Both the position numbers and the translations under genes were made by a program. Under the pieces are notes generated by a model that was not told the origin of the DNA, ran no database searches, and saw only the letters and a program-made list of their open reading frames with translations. A stretch of DNA of 64,000 nucleotides from Plasmopara viticola. Its lineage: Eukaryota > Oomycota > Peronosporomycetes > Peronosporales > Peronosporaceae. This document shows, piece by piece, positions 55,791 to 64,000 of this stretch (positions are counted from its first letter, which is position 1; each line of letters starts with the position of its first letter). The DNA is taken from NCBI GenBank assembly GCA_001695595.3, contig MBPM02000009.1:1240001-1304000 (forward strand), written 5' to 3'.

Positions 55791-57109
55791 TGCACCGTGA
55801 AAACCACGTTAAGTGGTTCACGAAGGTTTTGCAAACGTTGTCACGTCACCCAGCGTATACCTTTGATCCCTCAAAGTGTTTTCTTGGGCATAACTTTGTC
55901 TAGTCTTTCTCTCAAAGAGGCCGAAGGCAGAAAAGGGCGATAACAATACCCAGCAAAGCCTTATTACCTAAAGTTGGACAAGTCTTTGTCGCGCAAGGCT
56001 CTTGCTCTTCTAACTGCGTCATGCCCAGATCAAAATTATGCTCGTCCATGTCAAAGACAAGAAATGGTTTTGAGCTTAAATCTCATACCGTGTCGATTTT
56101 AAGCGTAAAGCTGTCTACGGCTGACCCGATCAGCCAGTAAAGCTAAAGTTGACTAATTTTCGTTACTCTCGCTCAAATCATCGGTCAACCTATTTCGGCG
56201 TTTGCCAGGGCGCAAAGTTCTCTTCCTGCCAAAGTCTACCAAGAGACGAACCGGCTTTTTAATTTATGTTCATTTGCGTGTACAAATAGCAGCCATCGCT
56301 GCTGTTTCTTCCTTCCAAGAGCTGTCAAAATCCCAGGGCAAAAAGCTTAACGTGAATTAGGAACACAACCACCACAACTTTTAAGCTTTTATCAGTTGCC
56401 TAATTAGTATTTCCTGGCTCTGAAGGCGTGGCTTCTGTCAGGAACCCTTAAATCACTTTGTCATTCCCCTTACGGATTACAAACCCTTGCCTACCGCGAC
56501 CAAGGCAGCGAATGTTACTTTTGCTCGGAAGCGTTTACGTGCAACAAGACTGTATTCGAGTCAACGGGCACACGGACATCTCTTACAGATCAACACACTA
56601 CCCTTCCATGAAAATTTCGAGAAAAAGACCTGTTTGGGGCTTAAACCGTTCTTGTAGCGCAATTTGATCGAATTTTCCCATTGTCTCTGCATTTTTAAGA
56701 GTTAAGTTCGAGGCCCTTCAACTCGTAGGGCACTCACTCATACATTCAAGATTACTTGTGGCGCTTCAATTTTCAATCATGGTCATAGGCCTTTTTTTCA
56801 CTCAACTTATTAGAGTAACTTTTATCTTGTAACGCTTTTTGCGTTTTTATCCTTAAAATTAGTTGTGATAGATACCCCTTCTGGTATGGTATTGATAGTA
56901 GTAGTGAAAATAATAGTAAATATTACAATCTTCCGGTGGCAGGTAGCTTCAATACTATACTCCAGTATGTTGTTATGCCTTTTATGCTTTCTTGACGACT
57001 GCAAGCATAGCCAACTTTGTGCTGTTTCAAGCATTCTTGCGTATGCTCTGACAATCTTTTGCTCCGTTTTGACATCGGACGCGCAACCTCCGAGAAACAA
57101 AAATCGAAA
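55791..57109. other. No gene seen; probable 3' remainder of the gypsy relic
   Basis: Short frames only. No terminal repeats could be paired by eye. Confidence 0.35.
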
Positions 57110-58765
57110 TACCAGTATTTTCTAAGAAAAGAATACTGGCGACAATTTGAAGCAAACGAGGCATGCTCGCGGCTTAGGGTTACGATCACGAGAGCGACCA
57201 TATGAAATGATGATATTCAGTACCATATTGGCTTATAAATAAAATGCTATCTTAAGCTCTTGCTCCTTTTAGATTTGCAATAGATAAAGGCCACGTCAGC
57301 CCTGAAATAGGTACAAACATGCGGACATTCGAAGGTAAAGATAGCCAATTGATGCGCCTGATTTTTAATGCATCTGGAGGCTGATAGAAGCCAGCCGGTC
57401 CTTGTATCTAGCTTTGCCCCTTTACTATCGTGTCTTCATCCTTAAACATTGGACGCAATCCGCAGGCCTCTTCCTCACTGATTTGACGATTAGAAAAAAA
57501 AAAAAGCAACAAATTAAGACGCCAGTATTCTCTACATTGTCAAAGAATATTCGCGACGATTTGAAGCAAACGACACAAGGTCGTGGCTCAAAATTATAAT
57601 CACACGAGAGGAAATTTACGATCATTAGATATGCCGATGCCGGGCTTCAGTACCACCCACACTGGCTGATAAAGCAGGTTATCTTTAGCTCTTGCTTCAA
57701 TTTTGATTTGCAATAGATAAAGGAATACTAAAAGGCTGCCTCAGCCTTCATAAGATACATGGACGACAAAGGTAAATGTAGCCAATTGCAACGCCTGACT
57801 TCTAAAACATCTGGTGGCTCCAAGAAGACAGTCCATGTGTGCCTATAAAACATCTGGCGGTGCCAAGATGCCAGTCCATGTGTCCATAGGACTGACCACC
57901 TTTACGACCGTGTCTTTATTCTTGAACATTGTAAGCTATCCGCAGGCCTTCGCAATCCTCCCCCTCACTCATTTGACAATCAGAAATAGAAAATGCAGCA
58001 AATTGAGACGCCAGTATTCTCTACATTAAAAAAGAATATTGGCGACGATTTAAGGCTACAAGACCACACTGGCTTTGAATAGAAGGCTATCTTATGCTCA
58101 TGATTCCTTTTTGATTTGCAATAAATGTAGGAAACTAGAAGCCTTTCAAAGAGACATAGTCGACAAAGGTAAATATAGCCAATTGATCCGCCTGACTCTT
58201 AAAATATCTGGAAGCCAGTCCATCTATCCATAAGACTGACCACCTTTACGTTGGTGTCTTTAATCTTGAACATTGCACGCAATCCGCAGGCCTTTGCAAT
58301 GCTTCACCTCACTGATTTGACTACTAGAAACAAAAAAATACGCAACAAATTGAGACGCCAGACTTCTCTACATTATAAAAGAATTTTGGCGACGATCTGG
58401 AGCAAACGAGACAAGGTCGCGGCTCAGGGTTACGATCACGAGAGAGGACGTTTACAATCGTTTAAAATGCTTATGCCGACGAGATGGGCTTCAGTACCAC
58501 CCACATTGGCTTATAAAAAGAATGCTATCTTGAGCTCTTGCTTCATTCTTGATTTGCAATAGATAAAGTAATATGAAAAGGCTGCCTCAGCCTTTTAAAA
58601 GATACAAACATGCCACACGAAGGCAAAGATAGCCAATTGTTGATGCCTAGTTGTTCAAACATCTGGAGGCTCCCTAGTCTATGTGTTCACAAGACATCCT
58701 AGCTTTACATCTTCGCCATCGTGTCTTCATTCTTAAACATCGTACGCAATCCGCAGGCCTTTGCA
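57110..58765 (+). repeat. Degenerate tandem units upstream of the sulfatase-like gene
   Basis: Four units of about 350-490 bp, each with the same order of landmarks. GCCAGTATTCTCTACATT-like starts lie at about 57,110, 57,520, 58,010 and 58,356. GATTTGCAATAGATAAAG-like boxes lie at about 57,272, 57,705, 58,112 and 58,551. TGTCTTCATTCTTAAACATT followed by TCCGCAGGCCT lie at about 57,431-57,470, 57,911-57,950, 58,255-58,293 and 58,722-58,760. The last copy runs directly into the gene's start codon at 58,766, and the third keeps an equivalent ATG (58,296) opening a 267-nt frame. The gene's own promoter and 5' end have therefore been copied in tandem and have diverged. Confidence 0.85.
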
Positions 58766-61297
58766 ATGCTCCCTCGAACCGAGCCCAAGTTACAACCTGA
58801 CGCTCCAAAGACATTGAAAACGTTTGTGCAGACAGAATTCTACACGAAATGGACGGCACTTGCCGAAATCGTGCACCGTATCAAAAATGCTGATGTTTGG
58901 ACACGTCCGTGGCTTGGATGGGTCGTCGCTTACGCCTTTGTACTGATTGTATGTCTTTTCAATCGTCAGATTTCAATGACAGCATTGATTACCATGTACG
59001 CCAGTGCTAAGGAAGTGACGTCAAGTGTCGTGCTTGAAGCCTTAACTTTGGGTTTTCTCGAGGATTTCGTGTGCGCAACGTACTTTGTGTTCATTTTGTG
59101 GGTAACGGACCTTTTGCGTGAAGGCCGAGAATCGGCAAAGTTTCAAATACTATCCAACATCGCAACGTTCAGTGTCTCGTGGCTCATGTACTTGGTGGTT
59201 ATGCTCCCGACTTGGACGGATTTGTTGCTAGTACGTATGCGGGGTATGCGCTTCACGTTTGATCTCGTTGCAATGGCAATTGACGAAAAAGATAATGTCA
59301 GCGCAGTTCCGATCTCGAGTGAGGAGCTTCAAGAAATTGGTGAGAATGCGGCAATTTTACTGCTACTTGCAACTCTTTTCGCGACCTTGCGTACGTTGGC
59401 TCCGTGGATGGACCTGACGTCGTGGAACCCAGTAAAGGCACTATGTGGTCGAGAGTCGTATGATCAGATACCAGATTTAGAGGAAGATGGTGAAGAAGAG
59501 ACTAAGCGTTTAAATGAATCGGGTGGTGATATTGAAGACCGGAGGACTTCACAAGTCAAAGATGTTGTCCAAATTGATCAAATGGAGGTGTCTCGGATGA
59601 TGCCGAATCAAGAAGACAGTGACCATCAGGTCTTACTCCCACGACTCAAACGAAAGTGGCACTACAAGCACGGGCTTTCGACGGTCATTGGATTGGTAAG
59701 TCTCCCGATTGCAGTAGTGATGGTCAGCTGTTCGACTTCCCCACTCGTTGCGTACTCAGCCTTGAACACTTCACTGAACGAGTTGTTTGGACACGTTTTG
59801 CAACCCCACCTTTCAAGCTCGAACTACACTTTGCCGTGGCCCGAAAAGTTTATTCACACCGCGACCGAGAAATTTACATTGTTTGGCTCCAACACGCTCT
59901 ACCGTCGAACGACAGGGTTTCAAGGACCCAAAGCCTTTGATGTGAACGTTTCTGCAACCGATCCACCAAACGTGCTGGTAGTTGTCATTGAATCGTTTCG
60001 ATACCACGATTCCCGCCATCTAGTTGGGGCCACGGATCCCTCAAACCTTTTTAAAGGCACCAACCTGACAATCACGCCAAACTTTGACAAGTGGGCGAAT
60101 CGTGGTGTGACACTGCGCAATCTCTGGTCCAGCTGGAGAACGAGTCGCTCGGTTGAAAGTCTCCTATATGCACAGCTTCCATACGACAATGTGATAAAGT
60201 CTGGAATGACTGGGGGCAGGAATGACACCAACCTTTCTGGCTTGCCGCAGCTTTTCACCGCCAAAGGGTACGAGACGTTCTTTACAACCGGGTGCAGGTT
60301 GGACTACGATCAGTGGGATCTTTTTTTGCCTAGCCATGGCTTTGATACCGTCTGGGGTCGCAATGAAATGATGCTGTTAGCAGAAAGCGACTTGGGCATT
60401 AGACGTGATGAATGGCACAACCAGGAACATCGAGGGTTAACTTGGGGGGTACACGACGACCTGAGCTTTCAACTACTTGGAGATTTGATGATTAACAAGA
60501 CGCGGGAGCAGCGCCGCCGTGTCGCTAAAAAGAAGCTGAAAAAGCCAGTCTTTTTGACCCACTACACGATTTCGAGTCATGTCGACTTTAAGCAACGTCC
60601 AAGATGGTACGACGAGGCGGCAAAGCCAGATTTTTCGGCACTTTATGCAGGTGAAAAGTATGCGAGCAACATTAAAAACTACCTTGAGATGCGGTATTTT
60701 ACCGACGTACAACTGGGCAAGTTTATGGATCGAATGGATCGAGAGGGGATTTTAAAGGACAGCATTGTTGTCATTGTGGGAGATCACGGGCAAGGCCCTG
60801 AATTTGGGAATGATGTCCCAGAAGACCGCGATGTATCTGTGACGCGTGTAGCAGGCAGCATCATTGCTGAAGGACGTCTAGGAGACTCTGTGGGACTTAT
60901 CGTTGATGACGCAACGGAACAGTATGACCTTCTCAACACACTTGCTGACATCACTGGTGTCCCTGACGGTGGGTTCGTCCAAGATGGCGTAGGACGCTCG
61001 CTAAAGCGGAAGATTCCGTTTGGGGAACGTGTTGTGTTCAGCAATAATCCGTCCCGAAAGATGTCAATTGTGCGTGGCCATCAACGTCTTCGATACGATC
61101 GAATGACGGACTCGATCCTTCTCCACGATGCCGACTCGGACCATGACATGGAATTCGATTTATTCTTAAACCTTACAGCGAAGGAGCAAGCAGAATGGCT
61201 ACGGTGGCGCAATGATGGACGTCTGGCGAACGAGTACTTCACTAGACGCTGGGATAAAAAGTGTTTTTTGGCTGCAGAATGTACAAGTACGAATTGA
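58766..61297 (+). CDS. LTA-synthase/sulfatase-like alkaline-phosphatase-superfamily membrane enzyme
   Basis: Intronless, 843 aa from the first ATG (the open frame extends further upstream only with GTG). About five hydrophobic segments come first (near residues 50-66, 88-113, 132-157, 194-214 and 305-323), with an acidic cytosolic loop between the fourth and fifth. The C-terminal enzyme domain starts NVLVVVIESFRYHDSRH (Glu of the metal site), has SSWRTSRSVESLL where the Thr nucleophile is expected (about residue 459), THYTISSH (about 598-605), and VIVGDHGQGPEFG (Asp-His metal ligands, about 672-680). This is the layout of LtaS-like phosphoglycerol or phosphoethanolamine transferases and related sulfatases. 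Substrate is unknown. N-glycosylation sites suit an extracellular or luminal domain. Confidence 0.88.
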   Translation: MLPRTEPKLQPDAPKTLKTFVQTEFYTKWTALAEIVHRIKNADVWTRPWLGWVVAYAFVLIVCLFNRQISMTALITMYASAKEVTSSVVLEALTLGFLEDFVCATYFVFILWVTDLLREGRESAKFQILSNIATFSVSWLMYLVVMLPTWTDLLLVRMRGMRFTFDLVAMAIDEKDNVSAVPISSEELQEIGENAAILLLLATLFATLRTLAPWMDLTSWNPVKALCGRESYDQIPDLEEDGEEETKRLNESGGDIEDRRTSQVKDVVQIDQMEVSRMMPNQEDSDHQVLLPRLKRKWHYKHGLSTVIGLVSLPIAVVMVSCSTSPLVAYSALNTSLNELFGHVLQPHLSSSNYTLPWPEKFIHTATEKFTLFGSNTLYRRTTGFQGPKAFDVNVSATDPPNVLVVVIESFRYHDSRHLVGATDPSNLFKGTNLTITPNFDKWANRGVTLRNLWSSWRTSRSVESLLYAQLPYDNVIKSGMTGGRNDTNLSGLPQLFTAKGYETFFTTGCRLDYDQWDLFLPSHGFDTVWGRNEMMLLAESDLGIRRDEWHNQEHRGLTWGVHDDLSFQLLGDLMINKTREQRRRVAKKKLKKPVFLTHYTISSHVDFKQRPRWYDEAAKPDFSALYAGEKYASNIKNYLEMRYFTDVQLGKFMDRMDREGILKDSIVVIVGDHGQGPEFGNDVPEDRDVSVTRVAGSIIAEGRLGDSVGLIVDDATEQYDLLNTLADITGVPDGGFVQDGVGRSLKRKIPFGERVVFSNNPSRKMSIVRGHQRLRYDRMTDSILLHDADSDHDMEFDLFLNLTAKEQAEWLRWRNDGRLANEYFTRRWDKKCFLAAECTSTN

Positions 61298-61298
61298 A

Positions 61299-61770
61299 GC
61301 GCGTGAAGTATCATGAAAAGAAAGAAATAGGTTCTTGAGAAGGCTTTCTTATATTGAAAGTAATTTTTAAAAAAATCGTCACTTTCGTTTCTTATCCGAA
61401 ATTCGCATTTGAACATTTTTCATCAAGTAGCGTCTAAGCGCATTCAGCGCGTGATTAACGCACGTGGATACGGAAAAGTCCAGGATGAAATGTGGACGAT
61501 AAAAGCGAAGTAGATCGGTTTGTTTCCTACGATTGCTAGCCATTCTTAGCGCGTGAAGTATCGAATTTTTTTTTTCAAAAATGCTTTCTTATATTGATAG
61601 GAATTTATTATAAAACTCGTTTCTTAACCGAAGTTCGCAATTGATTTTTTTTCATTATGTAGCGTCTAAGTGCGTTCAGCGCGCGTGTACGCGGATACTG
61701 AGAAGTCCAGGATGAAATGAGGACGACAAAACAGATTTGTTTCCTACGATTGCTAGCCATTCCTAACCAT
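61299..61770 (+). repeat. 250-bp direct tandem repeat in the 3' flank of the sulfatase-like gene
   Basis: Two copies, 61,299-61,548 and 61,549-about 61,770. Both start GCGCGTGAAGTATC and share GCTTTCTTATATTGA, TAGCGTCTAAG, AAGTCCAGGATGAAATG and TTTCCTACGATTGCTAGCCA in the same order. The first copy begins one base after the stop codon, so the unit is the 3' untranslated/downstream region duplicated. Confidence 0.9.
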
Positions 61771-61823
61771 TACGCGACTAAGTAGCGAGCCCGATCCTGC
61801 TTACTGCATTCGCGGATTGGCAC

Positions 61824-64000
61824 TTAGCTCCCCACCGAGTAATTAAGCAATGACGGATCAACCTTGTGGCTTTTCAAACGGCGTTTCCCCCGCTTGTTTG
61901 ACGAGCCCGTCTCAAACGCACGCTGTTGGGCGTCCTGTTGACCTGGCGACTTGTTGCTGTTGCTTTGCGTCTTCTTGCGTTGAATGAATTCTGTGGCGAA
62001 AGCAGACACTTGCGGTGTCGATCCCAGATACGCCGCAAGGTATTCCCGAATCTCCCCCGGATCCTCAACTGAGGCCAGATACTCTAGCAATGCCCCATTG
62101 GCGTTGCTATCAATCGTCTGCAATTGCTTAAAAGCCCATCCCATAAACTCCGACGACACTTTCTTCTTACCAAACGCATTGGAAGCGTCCGTCGGCGCAT
62201 TTGTTGAAAGAGGCTCACTGTCAGATGACCGAGCTGCCTTGAAATTCCAGAACGAGGCATCACTTTCGGTCTTTGCGACAGCAGGGGGTGCGGCGCCATT
62301 AACGGCACGAACTTGCTGACGACTTTTTAGCACAGAGGCAGGCACTGGACCCAATACTGACCGAGTTGGCTTCGGAATGAGTGCTGCAGCAACCTTGTTG
62401 CCCGCCACGACATTCATCCAGTGCGAGCTGGTCGGTGCATTTTCGTTGGCTTTCGCTCGCTCCTGCGCTAAACGCTCCTCTTCTGCAAGAATGTCCCGCA
62501 TTGACTTGGAATTGCTACTTTTGGTCACAGCTGCCGGGGTGCCCCACGCGCTTGCAACAGGCGTTCCCGACGTAGGCGCCGAAGCTGCCGAGCTTCGAGA
62601 CGGGCTCAATGCGACGGACCCTGACGAGCTACGATTCATTGTCACAGAGTTCACGCCTAGCATCATCTTTAACTGGACTCCCATTTGAGCAAGGCTCTTG
62701 TCTTCGCTATCGTCTGAGCTCATCTTGTTGAGCAGCTCACGCTGTTCCTCCTCTTGAATATCCTTTAGCGATTTCGAGGTCGTTAATGCAGTAGCAGAGA
62801 CCGATCCAGAAGCCCATGCGTTAGTCTCAGCCTTAGGACTCTTGCCATTGTTTCTAGACATACTTAGATCCGCCTTCTTTTCAGAACGTTCGCTACTTTT
62901 ACACTCCTTGGTCGACGATGCCACTTTTAACTTGTCTTGCTGCGAGTTACCCCGGTCACTAGATCTGCGATTGATTTCACCAGCACTTCGCTTCTCCTCG
63001 TTTTGAACGCTACTAAGTGTGGATGACGAACGCTCTGAAGACTTTGGTCCAGTCCTCCATGCATCAGCCACGGGCTCAGTAGCCGGACTTCGAGGTGTAG
63101 ACTGCTGCAAAGGTTCTGGCATCACTGGACTTGATGGTTGCATTATCTGCAAGCCACCAGGTCTGTCAGAGGCGTTACCAATGTTAGCAATTGTCGAACC
63201 TTGAGTCGGCCAAAATGCCTGGTCACGCCTTTGAGCTTCATTATTATGCAACACAGCGTTCTGGCTGACCGACTGTGTGGTTTTCTGCAAATTTAACTCA
63301 TGCTGCAGGCTAAAATTCGACTGATAGGAAGTCACGCCGTTTGATCCAAAATCGTCATTTACTCTAAAACTGCCTTTCGATCTTTCTTCGAACAAGCCCA
63401 ACGCGCTCATAATACCTTCGCGCTGACTGCTCTGCCACGAATTTTGATGTTGCAAGAGCATTTGCTGCTGCTGTTGCTGTAGTTGTTGCTGTCGCTGCTG
63501 CTCTTGTTGATGTCGTAACATTTGCTGCTGTTGAAACAATTGCGTTTGCTGCTGTTGACGAGCGACTTCAAGACGTTGCAACTCCAAACGCATTTTTTCT
63601 TCTTGATCCAACTGCATCATTCGTTGTTGCTGTTGATGTTGCTGTTGCTGAAGCTGAAGTTGTAGCTGTATCATTTGCTGTTGCTGTTGCTGCTGTTGAC
63701 GCTGTTGATCTCGCTGCATCTCGAGCAAACGTTGTTGGTCTCTCTGACGAGAAGCCGCGGACATTTCCCCCAAGTCGTTCAAAGGTGGTAGCGGGGCAGC
63801 AAAAGGTACTTGCCCAGCGGCAAATTGACTCGCCAAGGCCGTAAAAGCACCCTCACGACCAAAGCGAATGGGTAAATGCGGCTTGAAATAGCCTGCCTCG
63901 TACCATTCCCGCATCTCCACCGACTTGAACGGGCCTTGCTGTAATCCTTGTGGATCAAGATAAAACCATTCGTCGACCACTTCCAGCCGCAGCGACGATA
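61824..64000 (-). CDS. GYF-domain protein with poly-glutamine region, 5' end outside the window
   Basis: At least 725 residues; the frame is still open at the right edge (reading SSLRLEVVDEWFYLDPQG), so the start lies beyond 64,000. The GYF domain is at the N-terminal end seen: EWFYLDPQGLQQGPFKSVEM and REWYEAGYF, with LPIRFGREG. GYF domains bind Pro-rich PPGF/PPGL ligands. A long Gln-rich region (about 63,420-63,720, CAG/CAA mixed) and Ser-rich stretches follow, with repeated DAWRTG/NAWASG/SAWGTP-like segments and a C-terminal helical part (EFMGWAFKQLQTIDSNANGA). This resembles GIGYF/PERQ and SMY2-type translational regulators. Orthology is not certain. Confidence 0.9.
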   Translation of the reverse strand, partial: SSLRLEVVDEWFYLDPQGLQQGPFKSVEMREWYEAGYFKPHLPIRFGREGAFTALASQFAAGQVPFAAPLPPLNDLGEMSAASRQRDQQRLLEMQRDQQRQQQQQQQQMIQLQLQLQQQQHQQQQRMMQLDQEEKMRLELQRLEVARQQQQTQLFQQQQMLRHQQEQQRQQQLQQQQQQMLLQHQNSWQSSQREGIMSALGLFEERSKGSFRVNDDFGSNGVTSYQSNFSLQHELNLQKTTQSVSQNAVLHNNEAQRRDQAFWPTQGSTIANIGNASDRPGGLQIMQPSSPVMPEPLQQSTPRSPATEPVADAWRTGPKSSERSSSTLSSVQNEEKRSAGEINRRSSDRGNSQQDKLKVASSTKECKSSERSEKKADLSMSRNNGKSPKAETNAWASGSVSATALTTSKSLKDIQEEEQRELLNKMSSDDSEDKSLAQMGVQLKMMLGVNSVTMNRSSSGSVALSPSRSSAASAPTSGTPVASAWGTPAAVTKSSNSKSMRDILAEEERLAQERAKANENAPTSSHWMNVVAGNKVAAALIPKPTRSVLGPVPASVLKSRQQVRAVNGAAPPAVAKTESDASFWNFKAARSSDSEPLSTNAPTDASNAFGKKKVSSEFMGWAFKQLQTIDSNANGALLEYLASVEDPGEIREYLAAYLGSTPQVSAFATEFIQRKKTQSNSNKSPGQQDAQQRAFETGSSNKRGKRRLKSHKVDPSLLNYSVGS

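Overview
The window is nuclear DNA from a eukaryote, most likely an oomycete related to Phytophthora. The evidence is very short introns (about 58-125 nt, GT...AG, mostly 59-75), genes packed 85-230 bp apart, long stretches of decayed retroelements between the gene blocks, and a decayed Crinkler (CRN) effector N-terminus. Intact axonemal genes (DNALI1, CFAP91) and a FAM92-type BAR gene suggest a species that still makes flagellate zoospores. Downy mildews that have lost zoospores have also lost many such genes. The species cannot be fixed from the sequence alone.

Layout. 0-12.3 kb: gene-poor, with two pieces of a LINE reverse transcriptase in opposite orientations and two zinc-finger-like relics. 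12.3-18.3 kb: a SINE copy, an SLF2/NSE6-like CANIN-domain gene, then CDC5L (minus) and a FAM92/CIBAR gene (plus) sharing a 148-bp divergent promoter. 18.3-24.8 kb: CRN pseudogene, a second SINE with perfect target-site duplications, and a start-less multi-pass membrane protein fragment. 24.8-26.6 kb: ZIP zinc transporter and RBX1. 26.6-36.5 kb: gene desert with a LINE endonuclease relic and a third SINE next to a perfect 17-bp hairpin. 36.7-48.7 kb: dense block of Rab-like GTPase, taxilin, an unknown 253-aa protein, DNALI1, CFAP91, protoporphyrinogen oxidase, a five-TM prominin-like protein and MED11. 50.0-50.9 kb: a two-exon arginine/serine-rich protein whose RS domain is encoded by a hexanucleotide microsatellite. 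51-57 kb: relics including a Ty3/gypsy integrase. 57.1-64 kb: an LTA-synthase/sulfatase-like membrane protein with degenerate tandem units upstream and a 250-bp tandem repeat downstream, then a GYF-domain gene cut by the window edge.

How the genes relate. Splicing and transcription functions recur (CDC5L, the RS protein, MED11, perhaps the GYF protein). A flagellar or cilium-associated set sits at 36.7-43.4 kb: DNALI1 and CFAP91 converge tail to tail, next to an unknown gene, taxilin and an unprenylated Rab-like GTPase, with FAM92 about 18 kb away. The rest are housekeeping genes (haem synthesis, zinc transport, cullin-RING ubiquitin ligase, SMC5/6 DNA repair). I see no bacterial-type operons, CRISPR arrays, rRNA or convincing tRNA genes. 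Exon structures were inferred by eye from splice sites and frame continuity; no alignment could be run.
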